Part shown: positions 33,371 through 43,875 of the stretch, piece by piece
Layout of the letters: each line of letters starts with the position of its first letter
Position numbering within the stretch: the stretch's first letter is position 1
DNA from: JAKAWQ01 sp963745975
Lineage (GTDB): Bacteria; Pseudomonadota; Alphaproteobacteria; Acetobacterales; Acetobacteraceae
Assembly: GCA_963745975.1 (NCBI GenBank)
Contig: CAVUZJ010000018.1
Span: 186,001 to 250,000 of the forward strand
Length of the DNA stretch: 64,000 nt
Direction: 5' to 3'
The notes under the pieces: generated by a model
Database searches by the model: none
What the model saw: the letters and a program-made list of their open reading frames with translations, nothing else
Told to the model about the DNA's origin: nothing
Made by a program: the position numbers and the translations under genes

Positions 33371-35105
33371 CTATTGCGGGGCGGCGAAGGCCTGCTCGTC
33401 CAGCGCGCAGACATTCTGGTCGCCCCGCTCCTCCACCGCGCCACCCGCGTACTGCACCTTGAAGTCGAACTGGCAGGTTTTCCCGATGGCAAGGGAGATC
33501 TGCTTGGAGGCGCCGGGCGTGACGGTCGGCGGGTGCGCCGCATCGCCGCCCGTGAGGAGGTTGTCGCCCCAGGTACTGGTCGCTGGTGGGTGCGATGTAA
33601 ATCTCCGTGATTGCGGTCCGCCCGGCGTTCTTGATCGTCTCCGTCGTCGTCTGCGCGGAGCTCGGAGGTTCGGAGGACGCGACCGAAAGGGCACCGAAGA
33701 TGCAAAGATTGACGTTGAGCTGCTCGACGCTCTCCTTGTTGGCGAATGTCATCGAAAGATCGAACTGGCAGCCGCGATAGTGCGGCATGGTGATGTTCGC
33801 CTTCTGCTTGGGCGCCAGTGCCGCGTGCAACTCGTTGGCGCCGTACTTGTCGTCTCCCGCGACGCGCGTCTCTACCGAAGCCAGTGTCTGAGTACCAAAA
33901 TTGGTGATGGCGAAGTCCGTGTTGGCGGGCGGCAGGCAGCGCCGGGCGAAGCGGTCCAGGGTGGATTGATCCACCGTCACGGTGGTTTCGAGGAAATGCA
34001 CGTCCCCATGGGGATTGTAGAAGGCGAAGCCCATGTATCGGCTCGCGGTGATCAACCCGAACTGGTTCAGCGCGAACCCGACCGTGACGCCGATCCGCCC
34101 CGTTGCCGAACTGACGAAGGCGTGGCGGGACACCTGCGGATCGTTTGCGGCGAGGACCACCCCGAGCTGGTCCAGCCGGATGTTGTAATGCGTGACCCCG
34201 CTCACGAACTGCGCGGGGTCCACCCGTCCGGCAGCGTCGAGGTAGACGTCCATCATCACCACGTGCCCGGCCGCCTTCTGCGCGCTGTCCCCGCAATAGA
34301 CCAGGGCGTCGTCCTTCTTGCCCCAGACGTCGCTGGTGTTGCCGTCGAGATAGAACGTGCCGGAACCCTGCTGGATGCTCCAGCTTGTTTGCCAGAACGG
34401 CGTGGTCACGTGAAGCGCGGCCATCTGCTTCTCGGTCAAATGGGTCGTTTCGCTCGGGCCCTTCTTCGCCATCTCCAGAACGAAGTCGGAATCGACTCCC
34501 ATCTCCTTCACGTAATGGACAATCTCTGCCATCCCCTGCTCGCCCAACGCGACAGCGGCCGCGCCGGACGGTTGCTGGCCCTCGAAATAGAACCGGTGCA
34601 CGCCATAGTCGGACGTGAAGCCGACCGTGCGCACGGTGCCGCCGAGGAAGGCGAGCGTGCAGGAGCTGTAGCAATAGCCCGGGAAGGGCGGCGTCGTGCT
34701 GCTTTGAAGGTAGGGGAAATACGCAGGATCGAGGTTCGGGGTGGGACCAAGCGCCAAGGGGAGCTCCGTGCCGACCTCGGTCCAAAACCCGTTATTGCGG
34801 ATGATGCGGCCCATGGCCAGCCCCGCGTCCAGGTCCCCGCCGAGCGAGTTCAGCACGACGATCGTTCCCGGGTGCGCGTGGAATTTGGCGAGTGCCGCGG
34901 TGAGCGCCGCAGGCGTGCCGGTGACGATGTCGCCGTTGGCGAATATGTAGTCGCGAATTCCCTGGCCCCAGGCGACGCCCAACTCGTCACGCCAGGAGGT
35001 GAAGGTCATGTCCCCTGAGGCGGCCGGCGCTGCCGCGGGCTGGAAGAGGAGGGTGACGAGGGCGAGAACGACCGCCGCGCGCGCGAATCTCCACATAGGA
35101 ACCAT
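33371..35105 (-). pseudogene. Secreted ClpP-like (COG3904-type) protein with a frameshift near its 3' end
   Basis: The protein has a signal peptide (about 1-30) and an N-terminal ClpP/crotonase-like domain: TIVVLNSLGGDLDAGLAMGR, PGYCYSSCTLAFLGG with Ser147/148, and YGVHRFY with His170. This is the pattern of COG3904-type predicted periplasmic proteins. A larger C-terminal region of unknown fold follows. At about 33569-33575 one extra G (on the + strand) breaks the frame. Removing it joins PTSDQY to WGDNLLTGGDA, and the new frame runs to a stop at 33371 ending EQAFAAPQ, for about 578 aa in all. It may be an assembly error or a recent mutation. Confidence 0.65.
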
Positions 35106-35183
35106 CTGCCCGACCTTTGGTTCGACATCAATCGGGATTCGTTCCGATCCGGGGCGAAGCGCCCTTCACATTCCCGCCAGCCC

Positions 35184-36269
35184 CTAAGCAAGTGCCAGAA
35201 ATTCCGCCATTCGCGCGAGCTCGGCATCGAAGGCCCGGCGGAAGGCAGGTCCTTTGGGAGCCGGCATTGCGTACCCCGCCTCGCAGGCAAGGCGTCCGTC
35301 GGCGGCGGAGATGTTGACCCAACCGATCACGTCGTTGCCGAAGAGGAGCGGCATCGCATAGTAGCCGAAGCGGCGAAGCGGCGCTTTCGTATAGGCTTCG
35401 AAACGATATTCCCAGCCCCACAGATGCTCGAAGCGCCGCCGGTCCCACACCAGCGGGTCGAAGGGCGAGAGGAAGCGCACGACGCGCGGCGTCTCGGCGG
35501 GTTTGGCCGCAGGGAGGCCCGCCGGCCAGAGATAGGAGCAGCCCTCAATCTCCTCCCGCTCCAGCTCCCCCGATTTGAGGAGCGCGTGGACCGCGTCGCG
35601 GAGGCGCCCGAGGCCGGGCGCGCCCTTGGTGAGGAGGTGAAGGGTGCCGGCGAGGCTCTTCTCCGAAATCGGGCAGAGGATTCGTGCAACGATCATGACG
35701 ATCCGGCGCATGCGCTCTTCGGGCAAAAACGCTTCGGGATAGGGTGGCGCGACCCCGTAGACCCGCACGCCGTTCCGCCGGCCGGCGACGCGCAGCTTCC
35801 CGTAATAGTGCAGGCTCTTGAGCGCGCTGGTGGTGGCCTGCGACAGACCGCCCCAGCCGTTGACAACGCGTTCGGTGCCGAACGCCTCGGCGAGGTCGCG
35901 CGGATGCACGGTGCCGCGCTCGCCCACGAAGGCCAGCACGTCGGCGGCGAGGCCGGTCGGCACATGGATCCCGCCCGCGCATGAAGGGTCGCGCCGCGGA
36001 TGGACCAGTGAAAGCGTCGCGCGCGGCATGAAGCCGTAGGCATAGAGGAAATCCTCCTCGATCCCGAGGCGGACGAAGCGGCGATCGAGGTCGCCGGCGC
36101 GGTAGGCGCTCACCCGGTGCCTGAGCGTGAGGTCCTGGGCGCGGGCGGGTGCGCGGATCGGATCCGCCTGGACGAAGCCCAACCTCGCGATGGCGCGCCC
36201 GAGCGTGGTGGGCGTGCCGAGCGACGCCTGCACGGCCCTCGCTCTCGTCTTATCGAGCGTCGATGGCAT
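35184..36269 (-). CDS. Winged-helix DNA glycosylase family protein (YcaQ/AlkZ-like)
   Basis: A 361-aa HTH_42-family protein. AlkZ and YcaQ unhook interstrand crosslinks or excise alkylated bases using a Q-x-Q or Q-x-D motif; here the motif reads Gln34-Ala-Asp36 in GFVQADPIRAPARAQD, as in YcaQ. Three winged-helix segments follow, with FLYAYGFMPRATLSLVHP and the conserved FLSPFDPLVWDRRRFEHLWGW near the C-terminus. A DNA repair role, perhaps against interstrand crosslinks, follows from the family. ATG 36269; divergent from no gene but followed by serB on the same strand upstream. Confidence 0.9.
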   Translation of the reverse strand: MPSTLDKTRARAVQASLGTPTTLGRAIARLGFVQADPIRAPARAQDLTLRHRVSAYRAGDLDRRFVRLGIEEDFLYAYGFMPRATLSLVHPRRDPSCAGGIHVPTGLAADVLAFVGERGTVHPRDLAEAFGTERVVNGWGGLSQATTSALKSLHYYGKLRVAGRRNGVRVYGVAPPYPEAFLPEERMRRIVMIVARILCPISEKSLAGTLHLLTKGAPGLGRLRDAVHALLKSGELEREEIEGCSYLWPAGLPAAKPAETPRVVRFLSPFDPLVWDRRRFEHLWGWEYRFEAYTKAPLRRFGYYAMPLLFGNDVIGWVNISAADGRLACEAGYAMPAPKGPAFRRAFDAELARMAEFLALA

Positions 36270-36315
36270 GGCCGATTTTGTCTTTGCGTCGAATCGGCAT
36301 CAAGCCGCGGCCTCC

Positions 36316-37191
36316 TCACTCCTCCACGATCTCGCCGGCACGGAACCCTTGCGCGAACAGGACGGCACGAAGGTCGGCAAAATCAATCCGAGCGCGCGCG
36401 GCCGCGGCGACCATCGGCTTGGCATGGAAGGCGATGCCGAGGCCGGCGGCCATCAGCATCGGCAAATCGTTCGCGCCGTCGCCGACCGCGAGCACAGCCG
36501 AAAGCGGCAGGCCCTGCTCCGCCGCCAGCTCCTCGAGTGCCGCGAGCTTGGCGTTGCGGTCGAGGATCGGCTCCTCCACCTCCCCGCTTAAGCTGCGATC
36601 GTCGTGCACGAGGACATTGGCGCGGTGGACATGAAAACCGAGCGCGCTCGCGACGCGGCCGGTGAAGAAGGTAAAACCGCCGGAGACGAGCACCGTCGTG
36701 GCGCCCTGGGCGCGCATGGTCGCAACGAGCGCCCGCGCGCCCGGGGTGAAGCCGAGCGTCCGCCAGGTCTCCTCGAGGGCCGCGACGGAGAGGCCCTTGA
36801 GCATCGCGACCCGCCGGCGCAGACCCTCGCGGAAATCGATCTCGCCGTTCATGCCGGCGCGGGTGATCGCCGCGACCTCCGCCTTGAGGCCGGCGTGAGC
36901 GGCGAGCTCGTCGAGCGTTTCGGCAGTGACGATGGTGCTGTCCATGTCCGCGAGCAGGAGCTTCTTCCGCCGCCCGGCCGCCGGCATCGCGAGCGCGTCG
37001 ATCGGCGCGCCCTCGAGCGCGCCGCGCGCGGCGGCGAGGTCGGGCGGCGCGGCGCAGGCGATCTCGACGGCCTCGCCCGGCGAAAGAACCGCGAGCGCGC
37101 CACCGCCGATCGCCTCGCGCACCCGCGCGACCATTGCCCCGGAAAGGGTGCAAGCGCTTCGGTCGGCGATGAGGGTGAGGACGTGAGACAT
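36316..37191 (-). CDS. serB: Phosphoserine phosphatase
   Basis: Last step of serine synthesis, hydrolysing O-phosphoserine. The 291-aa HAD enzyme has an N-terminal ACT-like region (1-70), motif I LADMDSTIV with nucleophile Asp82 and Asp84, motif II VLVSGGFTFFT with its Ser, and motif III with AVGDGANDLPML. The cap-domain segment GMNGEIDFREGLRRRVAMLKG is typical of SerB. ATG at 37189-37191 lies within the 5' end of divergent miaA if that gene starts at 37183. Serine made here would feed the cysE gene at the other end of the window. Confidence 0.95.
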   Translation of the reverse strand: MSHVLTLIADRSACTLSGAMVARVREAIGGGALAVLSPGEAVEIACAAPPDLAAARGALEGAPIDALAMPAAGRRKKLLLADMDSTIVTAETLDELAAHAGLKAEVAAITRAGMNGEIDFREGLRRRVAMLKGLSVAALEETWRTLGFTPGARALVATMRAQGATTVLVSGGFTFFTGRVASALGFHVHRANVLVHDDRSLSGEVEEPILDRNAKLAALEELAAEQGLPLSAVLAVGDGANDLPMLMAAGLGIAFHAKPMVAAAARARIDFADLRAVLFAQGFRAGEIVEE

Positions 37192-38196
37192 CCGGAGTCC
37201 GTGGCGGGCCCGACCCTGGCAGCGGGGGCGAAACGAAGCAAGGCGCGCGAGGCTCTCATCGTCGCCGGGCCGACCGCCTCGGGCAAATCGGCGCTGGCCG
37301 CGGCGCTCGCCGAGCAGCTCGGCGGGATCATCGTCAACGCCGACGCGATGCAGCTCTACCGCGAGCTTCGCGTGCTGACCGCGCGGCCGAGCGAGGCGGA
37401 GGAGGCACACGTGCCCCACCGCCTCTACGGCGTGCGCCCGGCCGCCGAGCCCGCCACTGCCGCCTGGTGGCGCACGGCGGCGGTCGCCGTGATGGAGGAG
37501 GCGCGCGACGCCGGGCGTCTCCCGATCCTCTGCGGCGGCAGCGGGCTCTATCTCGCGGCACTGATCGACGGAATTTCGGAGATTCCCGCGCCATCGGTGG
37601 AGGCGCGCGCCGAGGCCCGCGCGCTGCTCGCTTCACTTGGGCCGGCCGGCCTGCATGCGCGTCTCGCCGAGCTCGATCCCGCGACGGCGGCACGGCTTCG
37701 CCCGAGCGATTCCCAGCGCCTCGCACGGGCGTTCGAAGTCCGGCTCTCGACCGGGCGGGGCCTGGCCGAATGGCACGCAGACGGGCGCGGCTTGGCCCAC
37801 GCCTGGGGCTTCCGCGCGATCGTGCTCGATCCGCCGCGCGCGGCGCTGCGCGCGGCGATCGCCCGGCGGTTCGAGGCGATGCTCGCGGCCGGCGCGCTCG
37901 CCGAAGCGAAAGCGCTGCTCGCCCTCGGGCTCGACCCGAGCGTCCCGGCGCTCCGCGCCCACGGCGTCCCCGAGCTATCCGCCCACCTTGCGGGCGAGAT
38001 CGATCTGAGGGAGGCCGCCCGGCGCGCGGTTCTCGTCACCGGCCAGTACGCGAAGCGCCAGCGCACCTGGTTCCGCCATCACGCGCTGGCGGACACGGCA
38101 CGAACGCATATGATCCATGCGCAAATCGCAGACGAGGCGCAATTTTCGCAAACAGACTTCCGGGGAATTGTCACTTTCGTTCAAAACGCGGGTTGA
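37183..38196 (+). CDS. miaA: tRNA dimethylallyltransferase
   Basis: Adds the dimethylallyl group to A37 of tRNAs reading UNN codons. The protein (337 aa from GTG 37183, 331 aa from GTG 37201) has the P-loop IVAGPTASGKSALAAAL, VNADAMQLYRELRVLTARP with the catalytic Asp, VPHRLYG, CGGSGLYLAALIDGI, and the C-terminal TGQYAKRQRTWFR motif. The start is ambiguous: GTG 37183 overlaps the serB start region on the other strand by nine bases, and GTG 37201 has GGAG close upstream. It is followed by the ilvB leader. Confidence 0.94.
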   Translation: MRHPESVAGPTLAAGAKRSKAREALIVAGPTASGKSALAAALAEQLGGIIVNADAMQLYRELRVLTARPSEAEEAHVPHRLYGVRPAAEPATAAWWRTAAVAVMEEARDAGRLPILCGGSGLYLAALIDGISEIPAPSVEARAEARALLASLGPAGLHARLAELDPATAARLRPSDSQRLARAFEVRLSTGRGLAEWHADGRGLAHAWGFRAIVLDPPRAALRAAIARRFEAMLAAGALAEAKALLALGLDPSVPALRAHGVPELSAHLAGEIDLREAARRAVLVTGQYAKRQRTWFRHHALADTARTHMIHAQIADEAQFSQTDFRGIVTFVQNAG

Positions 38197-38305
38197 CGGG
38201 CGCTCCGCGGGAGGGCCTAATGAGCCCCGCTCCGGACGTTGGCGTTGCGCGGGGGCCTTGCGCGGGGGCCGCGCGCCGGCGGGGTGGGGCTTTTTGCTTT
38301 GCCGC

Positions 38306-38336
38306 CTCGCGTGCTGGCGCGAGAGCGGGATTTTTT
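38306..38336 (+). promoter_or_regulatory. Hairpin plus T-run just upstream of ilvB
   Basis: CTCGCG (38306-38311), loop TGCTGG, CGCGAG (38318-38323) is followed after seven bases by TTTTTT (38331-38336). This is terminator-like but the T-run is set back, so it may be a weak attenuator, the miaA terminator or chance. It lies 16 bases before ATG 38352 of ilvB. Confidence 0.3.
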
Positions 38337-38351
38337 CGGGGAAGCACGGGA

Positions 38352-40133
<1,782 letters not shown>

Positions 40134-40137
40134 GCGC

Positions 40138-40650
40138 ATGGCCGGCAATGAGAACCTGCGCACCGCGACGATCTCCGTCCTCGTCGAGAACGAGCCCGGC
40201 ATCCTCGCGCGCGTCGTCGGGCTTTTTTCCGGCCGCGGCTACAATATCGACAGCCTCACCGTCGCACCGGTGGACGAGACCAGGCGGCAGAGCCGGATCA
40301 ACATCGTCACCTCCGGCACCGAGATGGTCATCGAGCAGATCAAGGCGCAGCTCGACCGGCTGGTGCCGGTCTATCGCCTTGCCGATCTCGGCCGGGAGGG
40401 TCCGCACATCGCCCGCGAAATGGCGTTGATCAAGGTCGTCGGAACCGGCGAGGCACGCGCGGAGGCACTGCGCATCGCCGAAGCGTTCCGCGCGCGCGTG
40501 ATCGACGCGACCACCGAGAACTTCATCTTCGAGCTGACCGGCGCCACCGACAAGCTCGACGCCTTCCTCGCCCTGATGCGCCCGCTCGGCCTCGCCGAAG
40601 TCTCGCGCACCGGCGTTGCCGCGATCGCCCGCGGCACAAGTACGATCTGA
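40138..40650 (+). CDS. ilvN: Acetolactate synthase, small (regulatory) subunit
   Basis: Binds the catalytic subunit, raises its activity and gives valine feedback inhibition. The 170-aa protein has an N-terminal ACT domain (about 8-85; ISVLVENEPGILARVVGLFSGRGYNIDSLTV) and a C-terminal ALS_ss_C domain (IKVVGTGEARAEALRIAEAFRARVID). The GILARV...GYNI residues at the valine site are present. ATG 40138 lies four bases after the ilvB stop. IlvC follows after 27 bases with a GGGG ribosome site. Confidence 0.97.
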   Translation: MAGNENLRTATISVLVENEPGILARVVGLFSGRGYNIDSLTVAPVDETRRQSRINIVTSGTEMVIEQIKAQLDRLVPVYRLADLGREGPHIAREMALIKVVGTGEARAEALRIAEAFRARVIDATTENFIFELTGATDKLDAFLALMRPLGLAEVSRTGVAAIARGTSTI

Positions 40651-40677
40651 CAGTTCCAACCGAAGGGGATCTCTATC

Positions 40678-41697
40678 ATGCGGGTCTATTACGACCGCGA
40701 CGCCGACGTGAACCTGATCAAGGGGAAGAAGGTCGCCGTGGTCGGCTATGGCAGCCAAGGCCACGCCCACGCCAATAATCTCAAGGATTCGGGCGCGAAG
40801 GACGTCGTCGTCGCTTTGCGCAAGGGCTCGGCGGGGGTCGCGAAGGCAGAGGCCGCCGGGCTCAAGGTGCTCGGGGCGGCGGAAGCGGCGAAGTGGGCGG
40901 ACGTCGTCATGGTGCTGACGCCGGACGAAGGCCAGGGCGATCTCTATCGCGAGCATCTCGGGCCCAACATGCGCGGCGGTGCCGCACTCGCCTTCGCGCA
41001 CGGGCTCAACATCCATTTCAACCTGATCGAGCCGAGGCCCGATATCGACGTCTTCATGATCGCGCCGAAAGGCCCGGGCCACACGGTGCGGAGCGAATAT
41101 CAGCGCGGCGGCGGCGTCCCCTGCCTGGTCGCGGTCGCGCAGAATCCGTCGGGTAATGCGCTCGAAGTGGCGCTCTCCTATGCCTCCGCGATCGGCGGCG
41201 GGCGCGCGGGGATCATCGAGACGAGCTTCAAGGAAGAATGCGAAACGGATCTCTTCGGCGAGCAGACGGTGCTGTGCGGCGGCCTCGTCGAGCTGATGAA
41301 GGCCGGGTACGAGACGCTCGTCGCGGCGGGCTATGCGCCCGAGATGGCCTATTTCGAGTGCGTGCACGAGGTCAAGCTGATCGTCGACCTCATCTACGAG
41401 GGCGGCATTGCCAACATGAATTATTCGGTCTCCAACACGGCCGAATACGGCGAGTACGTCTCCGGCCCGCGGGTGATCGATTCCGGGGTGCGCGAGGCGA
41501 TGCAGGAGGTGCTGGCGGACATCCAGTCCGGCCGCTTCGCGCGCAACTGGATGCTCGAGAACAAGGTCAACCAGACGAGCTTCAAGGCGATGCGCCGGCG
41601 GATGGGCGAGCACCCGATCGAGCATGTGGGCGAGAAGCTCCGCGCGATGATGCCCTGGATCGCCAAGAACGCGCTGGTGGACAAGAGCAAGAACTAA
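40678..41697 (+). CDS. ilvC: Ketol-acid reductoisomerase (NADP+)
   Basis: Second step of valine/isoleucine synthesis: alkyl migration and NADPH-dependent reduction of acetolactate. The 339-aa class I enzyme has the Rossmann motif VVGYGSQGHAHANNLKDSG, LRKGS for the NADP phosphate, PDEGQGDLY, the metal-binding TSFKEECETDLFGEQ (Asp and Glu ligands) and the EYG-YVSGPRV region. It completes ilvB-ilvN-ilvC, so the whole path to dihydroxy acids except ilvD is one operon. The ribosome site GGGG lies 12 bases before ATG 40678. Confidence 0.98.
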   Translation: MRVYYDRDADVNLIKGKKVAVVGYGSQGHAHANNLKDSGAKDVVVALRKGSAGVAKAEAAGLKVLGAAEAAKWADVVMVLTPDEGQGDLYREHLGPNMRGGAALAFAHGLNIHFNLIEPRPDIDVFMIAPKGPGHTVRSEYQRGGGVPCLVAVAQNPSGNALEVALSYASAIGGGRAGIIETSFKEECETDLFGEQTVLCGGLVELMKAGYETLVAAGYAPEMAYFECVHEVKLIVDLIYEGGIANMNYSVSNTAEYGEYVSGPRVIDSGVREAMQEVLADIQSGRFARNWMLENKVNQTSFKAMRRRMGEHPIEHVGEKLRAMMPWIAKNALVDKSKN

Positions 41698-41716
41698 CCA
41701 GCCCGGAGAGACGTTC

Positions 41717-42835
41717 ATGCGGATCGGCGTGCCGAAGGAGATCAAGACGCGCGAGTACCGCGTCGGCATGGTCCCCGCGAGCGTGCGCGAGGCGGTGCGT
41801 CACGGGCACGAAGTGCTGGTGCAGGCGGGCGCCGGCGCCGATATCGGCCATCCGGACGCCGCCTATCGCGCGGCGGGCGCGGCGATCGCGCCGGATGCCG
41901 CCTCGGTGTTCGAGGGCGCCGAGCTGATCGTGAAAGTGAAGGAGCCGCAGCCCGGGGAGATCCTGATGCTGCGGCCCGGTCAGGTGCTCTTCACCTATCT
42001 CCACCTCGCGGCCGACAAGCCGCAGGCCGAGGGGCTGATGCGTTCGGGCGCCACGGCGATCGCCTATGAGACGGTGACCGACCGCGACGGAAGGCTGCCG
42101 TTGCTCGCGCCGATGAGCGAAGTCGCGGGACGCATGTCCGTGCATGTCGGCGCGCACTGCCTCGAGAAGGAGCAGGGCGGCGAAGGCGTGCTCTTGGGCG
42201 GCGTGCCGGGCGTGCCGGCGGCGAAGGTGGTGGTGCTCGGCGGTGGGGTTTCGGGCGGCAATGCCGCCCGGGTCGCCGCGGGGATGGAAGCCCAGGTCAC
42301 CGTCATCGACCGTTCGCTGGCCCGCCTGCAAGAGCTCGACCTCGTCTTCGGCGCGCGCATCCGGACGCTGTTCGCGACGGCGGACGCGATCGAGAGCGAG
42401 GTCGCCGCCGCCGACCTCGTGATCGGCGCGGTGCTCGTGCCCGGCGCGGCGGCGCCGAAGCTCGTCTCGAAGGCGTTGGTCGGACAGATGCGGCCGGGCG
42501 CGGTGATCGTCGATATCGCGATCGACCAGGGCGGCTGCTGCGAGACCTCGCACGCGACGACGCACGACGAGCCCACCTATCTCGCCGAGGGCGTGGTGCA
42601 TTATTGCGTCGCCAACATGCCGGGCGCGGTCGCGCGCACGGCCGCCGCGGCGCTCAACAACGCGACCCTGCCCGCGATCCTCGCGATCGCCGATCAGGGC
42701 TGGCGGGCCGCGCTCCGTGCGGACCCGCACCTCGCCGCCGGCCTCAACGTGCATGGCGGGCAGCTCACGCACGAGGCCGTCGCCCGCGACTTGGGCTTCA
42801 CGGCGCTGCCTCTTTCGCGCGCACTCGCCGCCTGA
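41717..42835 (+). CDS. ald: Alanine dehydrogenase
   Basis: Interconverts L-alanine and pyruvate plus ammonia with NAD(H). The 372-aa protein begins MRIGVPKEIKTREYRV and has the pyruvate-binding Arg and Lys (REYRVG and VKVKEPQ). The catalytic His lies in FTYLHLAAD, the NAD-binding loop in VVLGGGVSGGNAARVA and the catalytic Asp in VDIAIDQGGCCETS. It follows ilvC by 19 bases with a GGAGAG site and shares pyruvate as a substrate with IlvB, so it may be co-transcribed. A parS site lies 30 bases after its stop. Confidence 0.97.
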   Translation: MRIGVPKEIKTREYRVGMVPASVREAVRHGHEVLVQAGAGADIGHPDAAYRAAGAAIAPDAASVFEGAELIVKVKEPQPGEILMLRPGQVLFTYLHLAADKPQAEGLMRSGATAIAYETVTDRDGRLPLLAPMSEVAGRMSVHVGAHCLEKEQGGEGVLLGGVPGVPAAKVVVLGGGVSGGNAARVAAGMEAQVTVIDRSLARLQELDLVFGARIRTLFATADAIESEVAAADLVIGAVLVPGAAAPKLVSKALVGQMRPGAVIVDIAIDQGGCCETSHATTHDEPTYLAEGVVHYCVANMPGAVARTAAAALNNATLPAILAIADQGWRAALRADPHLAAGLNVHGGQLTHEAVARDLGFTALPLSRALAA

Positions 42836-42865
42836 GGAGTGCGAAAGGACAGTATCTCTTACCCA

Positions 42866-42881
42866 TGTTTCACGTGAAACA
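42866..42881. other. parS: parS centromere site (ParB binding)
   Basis: The 16-base sequence TGTTTCACGTGAAACA is a perfect palindrome and equals the bacterial parS consensus. With flanking A and T the palindrome is 18 bases (42865-42882). It lies in the 69-base gap between the convergent ald and SMP-30 genes. ParB spreads from such sites for chromosome segregation. In most bacteria they cluster near oriC. No parA, parB, or dnaA is in this window. Confidence 0.92.
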
Positions 42882-42904
42882 TGAAATTAATCAAGAGCAT
42901 CGTC

Positions 42905-43843
42905 TCAACCGCCAAGCGCGCCACGGGTATTGACGTAGAGCGCGTAGACCGAGTGGCTCGCCGCCATCATGAGGCGATTGCGGTAGCGGCCGCCGAAGCA
43001 GAGATTGGCGCAGCGCTCGGGCAGATGGATATGGCCGATCGGCTTGCCCTCCGGGTTGAAGACGCGCACCCCGTCGAGCGAAGCCGTCATGCCCCAGCCC
43101 GCCCAGAGATTGCCGTCCACGTCGCAGCGCATGCCGTCCGGCGTGCCCTCCGGGCCGGCATCGATGAAGAGGCGCTTGTTGGAAAGGCGCGTGCCGTCCG
43201 CGCTCACGTCGAAGGCGAGGATGTGGCGCGGCGTCGAGCGCGATTCGACGACATAGAGAAGCTCCTCGTCGGGCGAGAAGCAGAGCCCGTTCGGCCCAAG
43301 CACGTCGCCGGCAGCGACCGTTGCCTCGCCCGTCCCGGGATCGAGCCGGTAGAGGTTGGTCGGGAGCTCCTGATCGGCGCGATGGCCCTCGTAATAGCCG
43401 AGGATGCCGAAAGGCGGATCGGTGAACCAGACCGAGCCGTCCGACTTGACGACGACATCGTTCGGCGAGTTGAGCTGCTTGCCCTCGAAGCGGTCCATCA
43501 GCACGGTGATCGTGCCGTCAGGCTCCGTGCGCGTGACGCGCCGCGCATCGTGCTCGCAGGTGACGAGGCGGCCCTGCCGGTCGCGCGTATTGCCGTTGGA
43601 ATTGTTTGAGGGCTTGCGGAAGAGGCTGACCGCGCCGGTCTCCTCCTCCCATTTCACGATGCGGTTGTTGGGAATGTCGCTCCAGAGAAGGAAGCGCCCG
43701 TCGCCGAACCAGACGGGCCCCTCGGCCCAGCGGCATCCGGTGGCGAGCCGCTCGACCGAGGCGAGCGGCAGGCGGTATTTCGCGAACGAGGCATCGAGCA
43801 CTTCGACGGCATCGTCGGGATAGCGCAGGTTCGGCTCCCACAT
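42905..43843 (-). CDS. SMP-30/gluconolactonase/LRE family protein
   Basis: A 312-aa six-bladed beta-propeller lactonase-type protein. The Ca-site residues are seen in WAEGPVWF (Glu), NSPNDVVVKSDG (Asn) and GTPDGMRCDVDGNLWAGW (Asp). These enzymes open sugar lactones such as gluconolactone to the acid, often after a sugar dehydrogenase. It is translated from ATG 43843, with GGAGGAAA upstream, and is the second gene of a two-gene unit with the RraA-family gene. The lactone could come from a sugar oxidised by the SDR or dehydrogenases of this island; this is an inference. Confidence 0.9.
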   Translation of the reverse strand: MWEPNLRYPDDAVEVLDASFAKYRLPLASVERLATGCRWAEGPVWFGDGRFLLWSDIPNNRIVKWEEETGAVSLFRKPSNNSNGNTRDRQGRLVTCEHDARRVTRTEPDGTITVLMDRFEGKQLNSPNDVVVKSDGSVWFTDPPFGILGYYEGHRADQELPTNLYRLDPGTGEATVAAGDVLGPNGLCFSPDEELLYVVESRSTPRHILAFDVSADGTRLSNKRLFIDAGPEGTPDGMRCDVDGNLWAGWGMTASLDGVRVFNPEGKPIGHIHLPERCANLCFGGRYRNRLMMAASHSVYALYVNTRGALGG

Positions 43844-43875
43844 GGCATTTCCTCCGGGCGTTTCCCCCGTGCTCG

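Noticed and set aside
33327..33560. Read-through C-terminus of the ClpP-like protein in the unshifted frame
   Set aside because: It is Arg/Gly-rich and lies antisense-like to good codons of the shifted frame, which encodes a sensible ending.
38220..38340. Classical leader-peptide attenuator for ilvB
   Set aside because: The candidate peptide has no run of Ile, Leu or Val codons and no clear competing hairpins; only a terminator-like stem remains.
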